From: Acidobacteriota bacterium
Lineage (GTDB): Bacteria; Acidobacteriota; Vicinamibacteria; Vicinamibacterales; Fen-181
Direction: 5' to 3'
Assembly (NCBI GenBank): GCA_025363775.1
Contig: JANYLG010000192.1
Coordinates: forward strand, 1-32,395
DNA: 32,395 bases
Below are positions 16,569-24,156 of this stretch, in pieces. Position 1 is the stretch's first letter, and every line of letters starts with the position of its first letter. Both the position numbers and the translations under genes were made by a program. The notes beneath the pieces were generated by a model that was given only the letters and a program-made list of their open reading frames with translations, was not told where the DNA came from and made no database searches.

Positions 16569-16588
16569 GGCCGGCGGAAGAGCCGGCC
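16569..16588 (-). promoter_or_regulatory. Intercistronic hairpin before second sulfatase-fold gene
   Basis: A 7-bp stem, GGCCGGC (16569-16575) with GCCGGCC (16582-16588), and a 6-nt loop fill most of the 39-nt gap. It could reduce read-through or protect the upstream transcript. There is no T-run. Confidence 0.45.
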
Positions 16589-16605
16589 GGCCCGCCGCCG
16601 TTGGG

Positions 16606-17715
16606 TCAGGCGCAGAATTCCTGGCGCCGCACGGTGACCTTCTCCAGCCTTTCCTGCACCACCTCGACGCCAATCCCTGGCCCCGTCGGCACCGCCATCG
16701 TGCCGTCACGCGCCACCTCGAAGGCGGGCTCGACGATGTCCTGGCGGTAGTACCGCTTGCTGGCCGAAATGTCACCAGGCAGCGTGAAGTTCGGCAACGA
16801 GGCGAGCGCCACGTTGCCCGCCCGCCCGATGCCCGACTCCAGCATGCCGCCGTGCCAGACCGGGATGTGCTGCGACGCGCACAGATCGTGGATCAGCCGC
16901 GACTCGGTGAAGCCGCCCACGCGCCCCGGCTTGATATTGATCACGCGGCAGCTCTTCAGCTCGAGGGCCGCCCGCGCGTCCGCGACCGAGTGGATGCTCT
17001 CGTCCAGGCAGATCGGCGTCTTCAGCTCGCGCTGCAGCTTCGAGTGATCGTAGATGTCGTCGTGCGCGAGCGGCTGCTCGATGAGCAGCAGGCCGTACCC
17101 GTCCATGGCGCGGAAGATCTCCACGTCGCCCAGCTCGTACGCCGAGTTCGCGTCCACCTGGAACAGAATGTCCCGGTACTCACGGCGAACCGCCCTGACG
17201 TACTCGAGGTCGCTCCCCGGCGCGATCTTGATCTTGATCCGCTGATACCCTTCCTCGAGGTACCCGGTCACCTTCTTCACGAGGTCCGCGGGGGACGACT
17301 GGATGCCGATGCTCACACCGACGTCGATCCGCTCGCGGGTGCCGCCGAGCAGGCGCGACAGCGACACGCCCTGCGCCTTGGCGAACGCGTCCCAGAGCGC
17401 CGATTCCAGGCCGGCCTTCGCCATCATGTGCCCGCGCACGCGCGCCCCGAGCGCGATCGCATCGACCACGCTGGAGATCTCCTTGCCGAGAACGGCGGGA
17501 ATCAGGAAGTCGCGCAGGATGTGCCAGGCGGTCTCTGTCGTCTCGTAGGAGTAGAACGGCGTGCTCTCGACGACCGACTCGCCCCACCCCGTCACGCCGT
17601 CCGCGTCCACCCGGACGATGATGTGCTCCTCGTCGGTCTCGACGCCCATCGAGGTGACGAACGGCGCCACCAGGACGAGCTTCACGTGCCTCAGTTCGAT
17701 TCGCTCGATACGCAT
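16606..17715 (-). CDS. Enolase-superfamily N-acylamino-acid racemase / o-succinylbenzoate synthase-like
   Basis: A 369-aa cytoplasmic protein of the MenC/NSAR subgroup. Visible catalytic features are Lys161 and Lys163 ('RIKIKIAPGSD'), metal ligands Asp188 ('FQVDANSAY'), Glu213 ('IEQPLAHDD') and Asp238 ('CLDESIHS'), and Lys262 ('INIKPGRVGG'), followed by 'GGMLESGIGRAGNVALASLP'. These positions match those known for N-succinylamino-acid racemases almost exactly. Menaquinone genes are absent nearby, while a dipeptidase and an amino-acid transporter are adjacent, so racemisation of N-acyl amino acids is more likely than o-succinylbenzoate synthesis. Sequence alone does not separate the two. AGGAG precedes the ATG. 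It is fourth in the operon, 28 nt after the transporter gene. Confidence 0.88.
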   Translation of the reverse strand: MRIERIELRHVKLVLVAPFVTSMGVETDEEHIIVRVDADGVTGWGESVVESTPFYSYETTETAWHILRDFLIPAVLGKEISSVVDAIALGARVRGHMMAKAGLESALWDAFAKAQGVSLSRLLGGTRERIDVGVSIGIQSSPADLVKKVTGYLEEGYQRIKIKIAPGSDLEYVRAVRREYRDILFQVDANSAYELGDVEIFRAMDGYGLLLIEQPLAHDDIYDHSKLQRELKTPICLDESIHSVADARAALELKSCRVINIKPGRVGGFTESRLIHDLCASQHIPVWHGGMLESGIGRAGNVALASLPNFTLPGDISASKRYYRQDIVEPAFEVARDGTMAVPTGPGIGVEVVQERLEKVTVRRQEFCA

Positions 17716-17728
17716 ACGTGCTCCTGTC

Positions 17729-17745
17729 GAGGCCCTCGCGGCCTC
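17729..17745 (-). promoter_or_regulatory. Intercistronic hairpin before racemase gene
   Basis: GAGGCC (17729-17734) pairs with GGCCTC (17740-17745) around a 5-nt loop. It overlaps the transporter stop codon and lies just before the racemase SD. It may influence translation coupling. It is short, so this is tentative. Confidence 0.3.
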
Positions 17746-19195
17746 ATTCCCACTGGAAGAAGAGGACGGGCGGAATCAACAGCAGGAAGCTCAACACCAC
17801 CAGGATGAGCATCAGCGGGAAGAACCACCGCGCCCAGCGATCCCACGGGATCTTCGCCGCGCCGAGCACGCCCATCGTGACGGCGCTGGTGGGGAGGATC
17901 GGGTTGATGAACTCACATAACTGGTACGCGTACACGGCGGTCTGCCGCGTGATGCCCGTCAGGTCCGCCAGTGGCGCCATGACCGGCATCGTCAGCGCCG
18001 CCTGCGCCGTGCCGGAGTGGATGAAGAAGTTGATGACGCACTGGAGGAGGAACATGAGCTGGGCGATGACGCCCCGCGGCAGCGCGGTGAGCAGGCTCGA
18101 CGTCCCGTAGAGGATGGTGTCCATGATCTTCGCGTCCTGCGCGATGACCAGCAGGGCTCGCGCGCAGGCGACGATGAACACCACGCCGACCATGTCCTTG
18201 GCCCCGGTCACGAAGGTCTTCGCGACGCGGCTCGGCCCCATCCCGCCGGCGAACCCCAGCACGATGCCCATGCCGAAGAAGAGCATCGCGATCTGGTCGA
18301 TGTACCACTGCCACTTCAGGACGCCCACGACGAGCAGGACCATGGAGACGACAAACAGCGTCAGCGTGGCCACGTGCCGCGCGTCCCAGCCGACGTCGGC
18401 GCCGGAGTGCGGCTGCACCGCCTCGCGCTCGCGGTCGATGTCTCGGACCAGGCTGATCTCGGGGTGGCGCTTCACCTTCCGGGCGTAGCGCATCACGTAG
18501 GCGATGATGACCGCGGTCCCGACGACCCAGGTGATGAGACGGTAGACGAGACCCGAGTAGAGCGGCACGCCCGAGATGCTCTGCGCGATGCCGACCGTGA
18601 ACGGGTTGAAGAACGCCGCCGCGAAGCCCGCCGCCGCGCCGAGGAAGGGGATCGACGCGCCGACAATCGAGTCGTACCCGAGGCTCCTCGCCAGCGGGAT
18701 GAAGATGATCACGAAGGGGATGGTCTCCTCGGCCATCCCGAAGATCGACCCGGCGAGCGAGAACACCACCATCAGGGCCGGGATGATCATCCCCTCCAGG
18801 TACGGCCGCCGTGTGATCGACGCGGTCAGCCGCCTGATGCCGAACTCCACGGCCCCCGTCTCCTGGAAGATGGCGAAGCTGCCGCCGATCATCAGCAGGA
18901 AGCAGATCAGGAGGGCGCCGTCGAGGAACCCCTTGATCGGCGCCATCAGCACCATCTGCGGGCCCAGGTACACCTTCGGCACCTGCTGGTAGGTCCCCGC
19001 TACAGTGACGCTGCGCACACCCGCGCTCGTCTGGACGTTCACCCGCTGGTACTGCCCGGACGGGATCACCCACGAGAGGGCCAGCACCAGGATGACGAGG
19101 GCGAACACCACCACGAGGGTGTGGGGCATGTGCATCCGCTTCAGCCACGAGTGCCTCTCGGGCGGGACGACGGTCGCGGATCCAGTGCGATTCAT
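17744..19195 (-). CDS. YfcC-family membrane transporter
   Basis: A 483-aa polytopic inner-membrane protein of the YfcC/DcuC-like family (COG1288 type). These proteins are thought to move basic amino acids, peptide-derived or C4-dicarboxylate-like solutes. About 11-12 hydrophobic segments are visible, beginning with 'MPHTLVVVFALVILVLALSW'. A large periplasmic loop follows helix 1. Family-like stretches include 'FGMAEETIPFVIIFIPLA', 'GFAAAFFNPFTVGIAQS' and 'FINPILPTSAVTMGVLGAAK'. GAGGA lies about nine bases before the ATG. It is third in the operon, between the isoaspartyl dipeptidase and the racemase, and should import the compounds these enzymes act on. Confidence 0.9.
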   Translation of the reverse strand: MNRTGSATVVPPERHSWLKRMHMPHTLVVVFALVILVLALSWVIPSGQYQRVNVQTSAGVRSVTVAGTYQQVPKVYLGPQMVLMAPIKGFLDGALLICFLLMIGGSFAIFQETGAVEFGIRRLTASITRRPYLEGMIIPALMVVFSLAGSIFGMAEETIPFVIIFIPLARSLGYDSIVGASIPFLGAAAGFAAAFFNPFTVGIAQSISGVPLYSGLVYRLITWVVGTAVIIAYVMRYARKVKRHPEISLVRDIDREREAVQPHSGADVGWDARHVATLTLFVVSMVLLVVGVLKWQWYIDQIAMLFFGMGIVLGFAGGMGPSRVAKTFVTGAKDMVGVVFIVACARALLVIAQDAKIMDTILYGTSSLLTALPRGVIAQLMFLLQCVINFFIHSGTAQAALTMPVMAPLADLTGITRQTAVYAYQLCEFINPILPTSAVTMGVLGAAKIPWDRWARWFFPLMLILVVLSFLLLIPPVLFFQWE

Positions 19196-19223
19196 GCGTG
19201 CGATCCTCGGACGTGGGTTCGGC

Positions 19224-20387
19224 CTATTCGAAGGTGCCCCTGGCGAGCGCGACGCCCGCCTTCATCAGCCAGCGGCCCCGGGCGACGACGCTGTGGATCT
19301 CGAGATCCCCCGGCGTCAGCAACACCAGGTCGGCAGCGTGACCGGCTGCCAGCTGGCCCTTTCCGCGCAGCCTGAGGATGCGCGCGGGATTGGACGTGAT
19401 GACCGACAGCGCCACGTCCAGCGGCACCCGCTCCTGGAGCACGGCGTCGCGCACTTCCGGGAAGAGGCTGGTGACACGGCCCACGCCGACGCCGACCGTC
19501 CGGCCCTGCGCGTCGAAGTTCGGCAGGCTCCCCTGCCCGTCCGACGTGAAGGTGATCTGCGTCCCCGCCACGCCTGCGTCGAGCATGCGGCGCAGCCCCT
19601 GGCTGCACTTCACCTCGCCCTCCGCGATGTACGCCGGGACCGTGGACGTGGTGAAGTCCACGAACCCCCCGGCCTTCGCGTGCGCGATCCCCTCCTCGAA
19701 CAGGCCCGGGTTGCGGTTGATGTGGGTGGGCAGGAACTGCGTGGCCGGAATCTCGGTCTCGGCGATAACGCGGCGTAGCAGATCCAGCCCCCGGCGGCCA
19801 TCCCCGAGGTGGATGTTGACGATACCCGCCTTGCCCGAGAGGATGCCTCCGCGGCGCGATTCGGCCGCAAGGCGGACGAACTCGTCGAAGGTCGGTTGCG
19901 TCGAGCGGTGATCGGAAATGGCGACCTCGCCCACGCCGATGATCTTGTCCACGAACAGCAGGTCGCGTTCGATGCTGCCGGTGAGTGTCTGCAGCGGGAC
20001 GGCGTAGTGGCCGGTGAGCACGAACGTGCTGATGCCCTCCTCGTCGAGGCCACGGGCCTTCGCCAGGAGACCGGCGAGGCTGCGTGTGACGCCATCGGTT
20101 CCGAGGCAGCCGACCACGGTCGTCACGCCGCCGCGAATCGCGTCGGACAGCGCCAGCTCTGGCGTTCGCGTGGCGTACCCGCCCTCTCCGCCGCCCCCGA
20201 GGATGTGAACGTGGGCGTCCACGAAGCCGGGCACGGCGACGAACCCGGCGGCGTCGAACACCTCGCAGTACTCAACCGGCATGCGAATCTCCGGCTCCAC
20301 GCGCAGGACCCGGCCGCCAGCCATCAGCACATCCACTCGGCCGGCCCGAGCGGGCGTGTAGACCTCGGCGTTCTTGATCAACAGCAT
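19224..20387 (-). CDS. iadA: Isoaspartyl dipeptidase (amidohydrolase superfamily)
   Basis: A 387-aa cytoplasmic metallopeptidase that releases beta-aspartyl residues from isoaspartyl dipeptides. The metal motif 'DAHVHILGGGGEGG' (His59, His61) and 'LSDAIRGGVTTVVGCLGTDG' are typical of IadA, as are His193 ('NIHLGD'), His222 ('LPTHINRN') and Asp283 ('FTSDGQGS'). At the position where E. coli IadA has its carboxylated bridging Lys (as I recall, before 'AISDHRS'), this protein has Glu154 ('GVGEVAISDHRS'). It may be a variant subgroup with glutamate as the bridging ligand. GGGAG lies six bases before the ATG. It is second in the operon, 30 nt after the CapA-like gene. Confidence 0.9.
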   Translation of the reverse strand: MLLIKNAEVYTPARAGRVDVLMAGGRVLRVEPEIRMPVEYCEVFDAAGFVAVPGFVDAHVHILGGGGEGGYATRTPELALSDAIRGGVTTVVGCLGTDGVTRSLAGLLAKARGLDEEGISTFVLTGHYAVPLQTLTGSIERDLLFVDKIIGVGEVAISDHRSTQPTFDEFVRLAAESRRGGILSGKAGIVNIHLGDGRRGLDLLRRVIAETEIPATQFLPTHINRNPGLFEEGIAHAKAGGFVDFTTSTVPAYIAEGEVKCSQGLRRMLDAGVAGTQITFTSDGQGSLPNFDAQGRTVGVGVGRVTSLFPEVRDAVLQERVPLDVALSVITSNPARILRLRGKGQLAAGHAADLVLLTPGDLEIHSVVARGRWLMKAGVALARGTFE

Positions 20388-20417
20388 CGACAGCTCCCTG
20401 ACCGGCTCAGCCTCCGC

Positions 20418-21767
20418 CTACAGCGCGACCTCCGCGTACCAGCCCTTGACGGTGATCTTCGTTCCGTACGGCTCGGACAGCTTCTGGATCTTCTCGAACA
20501 TCTCCTTCGCCCGCTGATCGGTCACCAGCCGGGGCACGCCGTAGAGCGGCCCCTCGTCGTCGATTGCGATCGGGATCAGCTGGATCTTCCGCAGCTTGTC
20601 GCCGTTGACCGTCATTCGCACCAGCACGCCTTCCATCGTCTCCGGCGTGTCCCTCCGGTCCCACACCGACACGTTGGTCGGGCGTTCCAGCTCGGTGTCA
20701 CGCTGGTGGATCAGGTCGATCGGGATCTTGTCGGGCGTCCGGTACTGATAGATGAAGTCCGAGAGGCTGAAGAAGATCGGCTTGCCCTTGTAGATTTCGA
20801 TGCCGCGCAGCACGTGGGGCCCGCTGCCAAGCACCATGTCTGCGCCCGCGTCGATCGCTCTCCGGTACATGATCTCGTCGTTGGCCGGCGTCTTGTTCTG
20901 GATGCCGTAGACCCGGTGGTGGCTGACGTCGTGATTGTGGAGGGAGACCATGAGGAGGTCGGCGTGCCGCCTCGCCACCACGATGTCGTCTTCCATCGCC
21001 TGGACGTCGCCCTCGAGCGGCCCCTCGACCGATTCGACCTTGCCGTCCTTCGCCACGAGGATCATCGCCGGATCGATCGTGGCAAGCGAGGGTGCGTTCG
21101 GGTCCGCGCTGCGGTACTTGTTCGTCCAGTACCGCATGTACGACAGCAGCGAGAACCGGGTCGTCCGGCTCTGCACCCGGTGCGTGCCGGGCGCGTGCGC
21201 CGCGGCGAGCGTCGCGCCCGCCCCGGCGTGCGTGATGCTGGTCAGATCGAGCGCGCGCAGGCACTCCTTCAGCCCCTCGGGGCCGAAGTCGAGGGCGTGG
21301 TTGTTCGCCATGCTGACCATATTGATGCCGATGCTGGCGACCTCCCACGCGAACTCCCGCGGCGCCCGGAAGTTGTAGAACGGCCGCTGCAGCTCCGGGT
21401 GCTCGTTGATCGAGAACTCGAGGTTCCCATAGCCGATGTCCGCTTCCTGCATGATGCGGAAGAGGCCCTTGCGGTTGGGATCCGGCAGGTCGCTGATCTT
21501 CTGGTTGAAGATCATGTCGCCGACGGCGGTGATGATGGTGTCGCCAGGCTCCTCTTTGATGAGCTGCGTAATCCGCTCGTCCCAGTTGACGGTGGCTGGC
21601 GCCTCCTTGGGCCGGACGAGGCGGTTGTAGACCGACCGGCTCTGGTCCCACGTGATCTTGCCCTGCGGGGCCTGCGCGAGGCCAGCGTCGCCGGCCAGGA
21701 GCAGGAACCCGGCCAACCAGACTGGCACACAGAAGACCTTCAGCAGACCCCGCCAGTTCGCACTCAT
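20418..21767 (-). CDS. Secreted CapA/PgsA-family metallophosphoesterase-like protein
   Basis: A 449-aa protein. A signal peptide ends near residue 33 ('AGLAQAPQ'). The CapA fold follows: 'ITAVGDMIFNQ' (Asp84), 'GNLEFSIN' (Asn115, Glu117), 'MANNHALDFG' (Asn155, His156), 'LHNHDVSHH' and 'GSGPHVLRGIEIYKGKPIF'. CapA/PgsA proteins are linked to poly-gamma-glutamate production or handling. No pgsB or pgsC partner is present, so poly-gamma-glutamate synthesis is unlikely here. It is first in an operon with an isopeptidase, a transporter and a racemase, so processing of gamma- or beta-linked peptide material outside the cytoplasm is a reasonable guess. GAGGAGG precedes the ATG. Confidence 0.88.
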   Translation of the reverse strand: MSANWRGLLKVFCVPVWLAGFLLLAGDAGLAQAPQGKITWDQSRSVYNRLVRPKEAPATVNWDERITQLIKEEPGDTIITAVGDMIFNQKISDLPDPNRKGLFRIMQEADIGYGNLEFSINEHPELQRPFYNFRAPREFAWEVASIGINMVSMANNHALDFGPEGLKECLRALDLTSITHAGAGATLAAAHAPGTHRVQSRTTRFSLLSYMRYWTNKYRSADPNAPSLATIDPAMILVAKDGKVESVEGPLEGDVQAMEDDIVVARRHADLLMVSLHNHDVSHHRVYGIQNKTPANDEIMYRRAIDAGADMVLGSGPHVLRGIEIYKGKPIFFSLSDFIYQYRTPDKIPIDLIHQRDTELERPTNVSVWDRRDTPETMEGVLVRMTVNGDKLRKIQLIPIAIDDEGPLYGVPRLVTDQRAKEMFEKIQKLSEPYGTKITVKGWYAEVAL

Positions 21768-21800
21768 GATGCCTCCTCGGCCCTTCTCAAAGCCGGGTGC

Positions 21801-21806
21801 ATTCTA
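21801..21806 (-). promoter_or_regulatory. Possible -10 of the capA-iadA-yfcC-racemase operon
   Basis: TAGAAT on the minus strand lies 33 nt upstream of the CapA-like ATG, in the 82-nt gap after the S9 peptidase gene. No good -35 is seen. It would allow the operon to be transcribed separately from the peptidase. Confidence 0.35.
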
Positions 21807-21849
21807 CCAGCGTCGCATCGATTCAGGCGGGATCTTTTCTGACGAGAGC

Positions 21850-23892
21850 CTACTCCTTCCCGGGCAACTCCGGCTTCGCAAAGTCCGGCAGCGGGTCACC
21901 AAAGATGTAGTGATTGAACCACCCCAGGTTGTGCTCCATCACGGCGCGCATCGCCTTCGGCTTGGTGATGCCGTGGCCGAAGCCCTTGTAGACGACCATC
22001 TCGGCCGTCACACCCCGATCCTCCAGCCCCTGGCGGAGCTCGTACGCGTTGGCGATCGGCACACGACGATCCAGCTCACCGTGCTGGATCAGCGTGGGGG
22101 TCCTGGCCTGCTTGATGTACGTCATCGGCGAGGTCTTCGCATAGATCTCCGGGTCGGCCGCCGGGTCGGCGCCAAGGTACTGGACGGTGAAGGGGGTGAT
22201 GTCGGTGTTGTAGTAGTAGGTGGCCCAGTTGGAGATGCCAGCGCCGACCGAGATCGCGGCGAACGCGTCACTCGAGGTCGTCAGGAACGCCGAGATGTAC
22301 CCGCCCTGGCTCCAGCCCATGCACCCCACGCGCTTGGGGTCCACCCATCCGAGCTTGACCAGGTGATCCACGCCGGACAGCACGTCCCAGGCGTCGCCCA
22401 CGCCGAGATTGCGCACGTTGAGCTGCCGGAACTTCTCCCCGTATCCGGCGCTGCCGCGGTAGTTGACTTTCAGGATCAGCGCGCCCCTCTCCGCCCAGAT
22501 GTCCGACGGATAGGTGCGCGTGTCGATCATCGTCGGCCGATCCACCCCGGTCGGACCGCCATGGATGATGCAGAGGAGCGGGTACTTCCTGGCCGCGTCG
22601 AAGTCGGCGGGCTTGATCAGCACTCCTTCGATCTCTGTCCCGTCCTTGCTCTTCCACGAGATGACCTCGCGACGACCCAGTCGGTAGCCGCTCACCTGGT
22701 CGGTCATCGTCGTCAGACGACGAGGCGCAAACGGCTGGATCGACGACACGTAGATCTCGCTCAGCGTCGTGGGCGAAGCCGCCGTAAAGACCACCGACCT
22801 GCCGTCCCTGGTGACGCTGGCCCCTCCGAGCATCAATGTATCCGGCTGGCTGAGACGCGTCGTCTTGCCCGTCGTCGGATCCACCCGGAACAAGTGGGAG
22901 GCTGTCTTCTGTGACGCCCCGAAGTAGATCCCGTCGGCGTACCAGTCGATCAGCCCCGGCTGCTCGTCGAATCCGTCGGTGATCGAGCGCGGCACGCCCC
23001 CTTCGACTGGCACGACCGCGAGCCGGCTGTTGGCGTGGAAGGACTTCGGGTTCCCCATCGCCGACGAGAACACCAGCATCCGGCCATCGGGCGACCACCG
23101 GGGACCGTTGTCCGGCCCCGCGAGGTCCACGACCTTTCGAACCGCGTTCGTGGACAGATCCAGGAGGTAGATATCGGCGGTGCCGTTTTGCACGAGGTCG
23201 GGGTTGACCGTGGCGCTGAACGCGATGCGCCGGTTATCGGGAGACCACGAGAACGAGGACACGGTGTAGTCCTTGCCCTTGGTGCGCTGCGTGCCTGCGA
23301 CGGGCGCTGCGAGCGCCTCTGCCACGTCGAACGTCCGCAGATGCTGGTGCGCGTACTCGCGGCGCACAACCTCGAAATCGCCCAGGTGGTCCCTGCGCGC
23401 CTTGACGTCCTTCTCGTTGACATCGCTCGTGGTGAAGGCGATCTGCCGGCCGTCGCCGGACCAGGCGTAGCCGCCCGCGCCGTTCTCGGCGTTGGTCAAC
23501 TGCACCGCCTCGCCGCCGTCGGGACGGATGACGAAGATCTGGCTCTTGTCACCCACGCGAGAACTGGTGAACGCCAGCCAGGCTCCGTCGGGCGACCACC
23601 CCGGACTGGCGCACGACTTGTCACCGCGCGTCACCTGGAAGTTCCGGCCGGACGCCACGTGCACGAGCCAGATCTGGGTGACGAACGCGTCCTGCTTCCA
23701 GTCGGCCGAGCTGACGGTGTAGGCCACCCAGGTGCCGTCAGGCGACACCTGGGGGCTGCCGAGGGTCTTCAGGTTGAGGAGGTCATCGATCGCTGGAACC
23801 TGCGTGGCGCTCGTCTGGGCGACGGCGGACCACGGCAGTGCCGCGAGAGCCAGGAAGAGCAAGGCCAGCAGGCGCTTCTTCGTCATTGTCAT
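21850..23892 (-). CDS. S9-family prolyl oligopeptidase (acylaminoacyl-peptidase/DPP type)
   Basis: About 680 aa with a signal peptide ('LLALLFLALAALPWSAVAQ'), so probably periplasmic. The N-terminal part is a seven-bladed WD/PD40-like propeller with repeated 'SPDG' or 'WSPD' turns. The C-terminal alpha/beta-hydrolase domain has 'CIIHGGPTG', Ser528 in 'GWSQGGY', Asp608 in 'GELDRRVP' and His640 in 'GFGHGITK'. It should cleave short peptides. The ORF track runs on to 25110 through the antisense of tdh; I use the ATG at 23892, which has GGAG six bases upstream and gives a proper signal peptide. It precedes the capA operon on the same strand and may add to peptide use. Confidence 0.93.
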   Translation of the reverse strand: MTMTKKRLLALLFLALAALPWSAVAQTSATQVPAIDDLLNLKTLGSPQVSPDGTWVAYTVSSADWKQDAFVTQIWLVHVASGRNFQVTRGDKSCASPGWSPDGAWLAFTSSRVGDKSQIFVIRPDGGEAVQLTNAENGAGGYAWSGDGRQIAFTTSDVNEKDVKARRDHLGDFEVVRREYAHQHLRTFDVAEALAAPVAGTQRTKGKDYTVSSFSWSPDNRRIAFSATVNPDLVQNGTADIYLLDLSTNAVRKVVDLAGPDNGPRWSPDGRMLVFSSAMGNPKSFHANSRLAVVPVEGGVPRSITDGFDEQPGLIDWYADGIYFGASQKTASHLFRVDPTTGKTTRLSQPDTLMLGGASVTRDGRSVVFTAASPTTLSEIYVSSIQPFAPRRLTTMTDQVSGYRLGRREVISWKSKDGTEIEGVLIKPADFDAARKYPLLCIIHGGPTGVDRPTMIDTRTYPSDIWAERGALILKVNYRGSAGYGEKFRQLNVRNLGVGDAWDVLSGVDHLVKLGWVDPKRVGCMGWSQGGYISAFLTTSSDAFAAISVGAGISNWATYYYNTDITPFTVQYLGADPAADPEIYAKTSPMTYIKQARTPTLIQHGELDRRVPIANAYELRQGLEDRGVTAEMVVYKGFGHGITKPKAMRAVMEHNLGWFNHYIFGDPLPDFAKPELPGKE

Positions 23893-23922
23893 TGTCGTCT
23901 CCGAACGGGGTCGGGTGGAATT

Positions 23923-23936
23923 AGCCCAATTGGGCT
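23923..23936. promoter_or_regulatory. Perfect 14-bp palindrome upstream of S9 peptidase gene
   Basis: AGCCCAATTGGGCT is a perfect inverted repeat 31 nt upstream of the S9 start. It falls just downstream of a -10-like TACAAT (minus strand, 23957-23952), near the expected transcription start. It is placed like a repressor operator; the regulator is unknown. Confidence 0.45.
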
Positions 23937-23951
23937 GCCTGGCAAAACGGA

Positions 23952-23957
23952 ATTGTA
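23952..23957 (-). promoter_or_regulatory. Possible -10 of S9 peptidase gene
   Basis: TACAAT on the minus strand, 60 nt upstream of the ATG. The -35 region has no clear match. The same hexamer occurs upstream of asnS and of the secreted protein at 25218-25982. Confidence 0.35.
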
Positions 23958-24134
23958 ATCCAGCTGATTGGTACCAGAGCCCACTTTCGTGAACACCTCC
24001 CCCAATCCACTTCACGAACGGCGAGCGCACGCCGTGCATCCCGCCCCCGGTGTCAGACGTGCGCGCCACACCAGAAGTTCGCCTTCCCGGCGCCTGCCCA
24101 GCACGCCTGCCCAGCGCTTCGGCCGCACAACGAA

Positions 24135-24148
24135 TCGTGATACCCTCG
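24135..24148 (+). promoter_or_regulatory. TCGTGATACCCTCG element upstream of tdh
   Basis: Identical to the 14-mer upstream of the C69 gene. The TACCCT hexamer (24141-24146) ends ten bases before the tdh ATG. If it is a -10, the transcript would begin at or near the start codon, matching the lack of an SD. Confidence 0.35.
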
Positions 24149-24156
24149 TCGCCGAT

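Noticed and set aside
16204-17808. 534-aa plus-strand ORF
   Set aside because: Spans two minus-strand genes as an antisense shadow.
18017-19375. 452-aa Asp/Glu/His-rich plus-strand ORF
   Set aside because: Antisense of the YfcC transporter gene; the odd composition comes from the reverse of hydrophobic codons.
19809-21842. 677-aa plus-strand ORF
   Set aside because: Antisense of iadA and the CapA-like gene, both with conserved catalytic motifs.
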